Positions 60,818-64,000 of a stretch of 64,000 nucleotides of DNA are shown here, one piece after another. Below the pieces are notes generated by a model. It saw nothing but the letters and a program-made list of their open reading frames with translations. It ran no database searches and was not told the origin of the DNA. Position 1 is the stretch's first letter, and every line of letters begins with the position of its first letter. The translations under genes and the position numbers were made by a program. The stretch is from positions 150,751 to 214,750 of the forward strand of contig NW_019775718.1 of the NCBI RefSeq assembly GCF_001039355.2. The letters are read 5' to 3'. This DNA comes from Lingula anatina (lineage: Eukaryota; Brachiopoda; Lingulata; Lingulida; Lingulidae).

Positions 60818-63278
60818 TTTCGGCACCAGCTCGCATCTTCCTCTCAACTACCGTGGAAACTCTGGGCGGCAGAAAACTACATGAATCGCCATTCAGCGAC
60901 CACGAATTCGTTTTGGGTGAAGTTCCAAACTCGGTCTAAGTTTTGCGGTTGTGGGTCCCTTAAAACTCCAGAGCTCGTTAAATGAACATTTTCCAATGAA
61001 AAACGTATCGTTTCAACAATACTCGAGTACTTAACTCCCTTGAACTGTTGATAAAAATCTAATAAATCTTTGACCACGCTTTTTATCCCGTTTTCAGCTG
61101 GTCGGGGTTGCTTCCTTGGCAATAGTAAATTATTACAGGGCGCATGCGCTTTACAAAATAAACAAACGACAGAATGCCCTTTTGATAACCGCAAACAGTG
61201 ATATGAGCCCGGTTGCCAACCAAGATCAAGAACATTATTGATCTGTGACCAAGCGTAAGCTGGCTGAGATTAATTTCTTTAGGTCGGCGTTGTGAATGCA
61301 TTGAATGCGGCTGGGTTTAGAGGAACGTGACCTCTAAGAAATAATAATATTATGTAGTAAAAAGACCAGCTGAACGGTGCATATGATATTAACTTATTTA
61401 ATTGATGTGTGTATGCTATTTCAATAAATTTAATCAGTCTGTTTAAATTATGCGCTTGTTTTTGTTCATATCCGTCAGTGTCTATTCAGTCCATTTTTTT
61501 TCTTTCAGCCGCAACCATCCGTCCACCAAGTTTGTCTTTAACGTCAAGGCGTCAATAACAAAACTTGTTTAATCTGTAGCTACGATCTCCAACTAAATCG
61601 TACCAAGAAATTATAGCAGCGGTATCAAATATCAAATTCACCTCGGCTTATAAAAGATTTGCATTCAGTATTACTCCTACTTGCGTCAATATCTCTTTTT
61701 TTAACACGCACCTATGGTTCAACAAAAGATTGGTTTATATCGAGTGGATGGATTTTAGTAATTCTTTTATCCACCTTTTTAGTTAAATGCACTGTAACTT
61801 ACGATACTCAAAGGTTATTCTTTCCCAGCTGATACTAAAAGGAACGTTATCGAATATATCAATTTTTGGTGATCCATTTTCAAAATTCTTTTAAACACAA
61901 ACGCAGAACAAACTGCGTAAATAATGATGAACAGCAAATTACACTGTAAGTCCTTGTATCTGCACAAATGCAGGCGGTATGCCTATCTCTTTAAACTACC
62001 AGGTACAAACGTAGATGTAGATCCGCCTATCTGATAATTTGTTGACCTTGATTTTTAAATTTTTTTATTATTTTTTTTCCACTGGCGCATAACGATGATC
62101 AAGAAAACATGAGTTGTGGGATTTCGCATTGATAAATTGAAAAAATAGCAATTCCAAGAGCAGCAAGAATTTATCCTTCAAGAAGAACTGAAGATCAAAT
62201 TTTCGTTCTGTAGCACTCGTATCCTACTCTTTTGGGCTGCTTTTAATGTTATTCAGTGTTATTATTACCGTTGATGTAGGTTCACTGCACATTGAATACA
62301 AGAACCAGCATAAGGTACAGACTTTGTAGAACCTGTCGCTGACATTGGTTATTTCCCACAAGTCAGATGAAGAAAAAGATTAGACTTGAAGATCTAGACC
62401 TGCTTGTTGGCTGGGCCGCAGGATATAAAAACGAAAAATGGGAATGTTCGGAAATGTTATAGATTAAAAACCCAAGCCCAAAGTTCATGACAGTATGTTA
62501 ATTTTAATTTAAAAAATACCCTATAGGCCCTATAAGATGTCGTAGAGGATCATTAAAAAAGGAATGGGTGTATTTGTCTTTGGCAATAAGGTAATTTAGG
62601 TCACGGAGGTAGGGAAGAGAAGTGTTTTTTGCGCTCATTGCATCACCACAAGTCTGAGAAGCCTTTGCCATTACTACTGGTCTGGTTAGATTGTAGTAGC
62701 TGTGCCTGATTGTTGTAGCATACCAAGAAACGCGACAATTTACACAGCAAAATGTTAAAATTAGTTCATTTAGTCATAGAAGTAGAGATTTAGTAGACAC
62801 AGCTAATTGGCCAAGATTAAGATTATGATTTAAAAGTGAAACAAATAAATACGAGCTTGACTTTATAAACAAATCAGCTAATTTTTGAAATGGTAATAAA
62901 GTCTAGACTAGGATATGTCTACTGTAGGCCTATATGCCTATAATACAAAAAAACTGATTTGCGTTTCTTTTCAGAGTAAAACAAGAGCACAAAAAAGACA
63001 AAAAAAGGCGAAAACGAGCTAAAAGACGCAATAAAAGCACAGTTTTAAACGAGATAGTATTTTCTGTTTCGGTGTGGACAGCACGACCACACTATTCAAT
63101 GTGGTAGATTTTGATGGCACATACGAGCCTCCGTACATCCTCACTGACTCCATCTTTTTTACAAAATAACTGGGTAGCTCTGCATGTAAGGTGAAGGTTA
63201 CTGCTGCGACGACGACCGCGACGAGCGATACCGTTTTGGAGAAGTTTACTTTAGTACGTGAGCAACTGAGCTGTCAAA
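60818..63278. other. Divergent intergenic region (EF-hand gene / YJU2)
   Basis: It holds the promoters of the two divergent genes. Just above the EF-hand ATG, an out-of-frame ATG (about 60836) opens a 13-codon frame overlapping the main start. About 318 nt at 60877-61194 stay open on the minus strand without family support. The YJU2 side (63200-63240) is CG-rich with CGACGACGACCGCGACGAGC. No other gene, tRNA or element is evident. Confidence 0.45.
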
Positions 63279-63768
63279 ATGTCAGAAAGAAAGGTTCTGA
63301 ATGTAAGTTAATTCTTATATCTTAAGTCTGTGTGATTTCCACACGCATCATGTTGTGTAAGTTAACATTATCATTGGTCGATCAAGTTTGCTCCAACTTT
63401 TGATATCTTTCTTATTTGTTGTTTTGCACTGCTGAAAAAATGTTAGTATATTGTAAAGCTTTCGAATTTACATCAATGATTTCATTAATTCAGACCAGAT
63501 TCTTAAAAAGATATGTCAGTGAGTTTAAACTTAAGGTAACTGAGGGCGGGATTCAGTGGGACTGGAAAGGGGCAGGGATACTATCTGCAAAATTACATTT
63601 TGAATTTGGTTCTGACACTGTCTTACCTAAAGTAAATATAACTTGCTTTGGTATACTTCTTTTACAGAAATACTATCCCCCAGACTTTGATCCTTCAAAA
63701 GTTCCCAAACTCAAACAAGCCAGAAACCGTGTTTACAACATCCGTACCATGGCACCATTTAACATGAG
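63279..63768 (+). CDS. YJU2: Splicing factor YJU2 (CCDC94), first two exons, truncated at right edge
   Basis: YJU2 joins the spliceosome around the first step and helps position the branch site in the catalytic complex. Exon 63279-63302 encodes MSERKVLN and exon 63668-63768 encodes [20 protein letters not shown] followed by [14 protein letters not shown]. Both have GTAAGT-class donors and join in phase 0. The second leaves in phase 2 into an intron running to the window end. This N-terminus is nearly identical to vertebrate YJU2 as recalled ([19 protein letters not shown], then MAPFNMR). The conserved start MSERKVLN fixes the ATG. The CxxC zinc motif and C-terminal coiled coil lie outside the window. 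Confidence 0.93.
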
Positions 63769-64000
63769 GTAAGTAAAGACAAACACATGGAAATACACAT
63801 ATTGTTTCAATGTGACCACATTGACATATTCTTAGTGTCATATCCCATGATAACATATATACATATACTTGGAAACATCATAAGTTCATATTTAAATGTC
63901 TGTGTGTCTATCCTGAAAAAAAAAAAAAAGGAATAAAATAATGACCTTTTTGCATCCCATTCTAAGAACACTTCTATTCACAGAAACTATTTATCTTTTA
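63769..64000 (+). other. YJU2: YJU2 intron 2, running off the window
   Basis: AT-rich sequence after the GTAAGTA donor at 63769, with a poly-A run near 63918-63930. No acceptor with a plausible YJU2 exon (expected to begin with CKTCGEY-like sequence) occurs before the end. Confidence 0.7.

Noticed and set aside
60877-61194. 105-codon minus-strand open frame just above the EF-hand gene
   Set aside because: It ends in a stop before the EF-hand start, is in a different reading arrangement, and has no recognisable domain. Probably 5' flank or UTR.
62963-63110. Lys/Arg-rich open frame after a CAG (VKQEHKKDKKRRKRAKRRNK)
   Set aside because: It arises from A-rich DNA, has no start codon or splice donor of quality, and no known family.
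63416-63667. 5' part of the open frame overlapping YJU2 exon 2
   Set aside because: The upstream part is intron read-through. The acceptor at 63666-63667 and the conserved junction [10 protein letters not shown] show where the exon starts.
1-64000. CRISPR arrays, bacterial operons, Shine-Dalgarno sites, rRNA or tRNA genes
   Set aside because: The window is animal nuclear DNA. The repeats seen are microsatellites, minisatellites and fold-back elements without spacer structure, and I saw no tRNA cloverleaf or rRNA sequence.

Overview
This is animal nuclear DNA: AT-rich, intron-dense, with spliced genes on both strands and canonical GT-AG introns. The gene set and the sequence style (short GTAC/ATG-rich palindromic tracts, many small fold-back repeats, lophotrochozoan-type chitin deacetylase-like genes, an unrecognised tandem-repeat protein) suggest a marine invertebrate, most likely a mollusc or another lophotrochozoan. 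The species is an inference.

Layout, left to right. (1) The 5' part of a SMAP1/2-type ArfGAP gene, minus strand, cut by the left edge, with two tandem alternative exons. (2) 6.5-8.2 kb: a plus-strand gene for a 342-aa protein built almost wholly of about 19 copies of a 14-residue W-x-F repeat. I do not recognise it; it is the best candidate here for something undescribed. (3) 9.6-13.1 kb: two intronless tandem chitin-deacetylase-like genes, minus strand. (4) 14.2-16.7 kb: a three-exon MFS transporter of the MFSD4/NaGLT1 type, minus strand. (5) 17.9-19.6 kb: two inverted-repeat-bounded elements, one holding an assembly gap. (6) 19.9-46 kb: TMTC3, plus strand, 20 coding exons traced in frame from start to stop, plus a near-identical 1,294-bp tandem duplication of three TPR exons that may be an assembly artefact. 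(7) 36.0-40.5 kb: inside a TMTC3 intron on the opposite strand, a complete gene for a secreted coiled-coil protein ending in an F5/8 type C (discoidin) domain. (8) 47.1-60.8 kb: a 17-exon minus-strand gene for a 647-aa EF-hand protein that I cannot name, convergent with TMTC3. (9) 63.3 kb to the right edge: the first two exons of the splicing factor YJU2 (CCDC94), plus strand, cut by the edge.

There is no operon logic: these are independent genes of trafficking, glycan modification, transport, O-mannosylation and splicing. The features linking neighbours are the tandem deacetylase pair, the nested antisense gene in TMTC3, and the convergent TMTC3/EF-hand ends. Exon boundaries were set by hand from splice consensus, reading-frame continuity and recalled family sequence. 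No transcript or database evidence was available.
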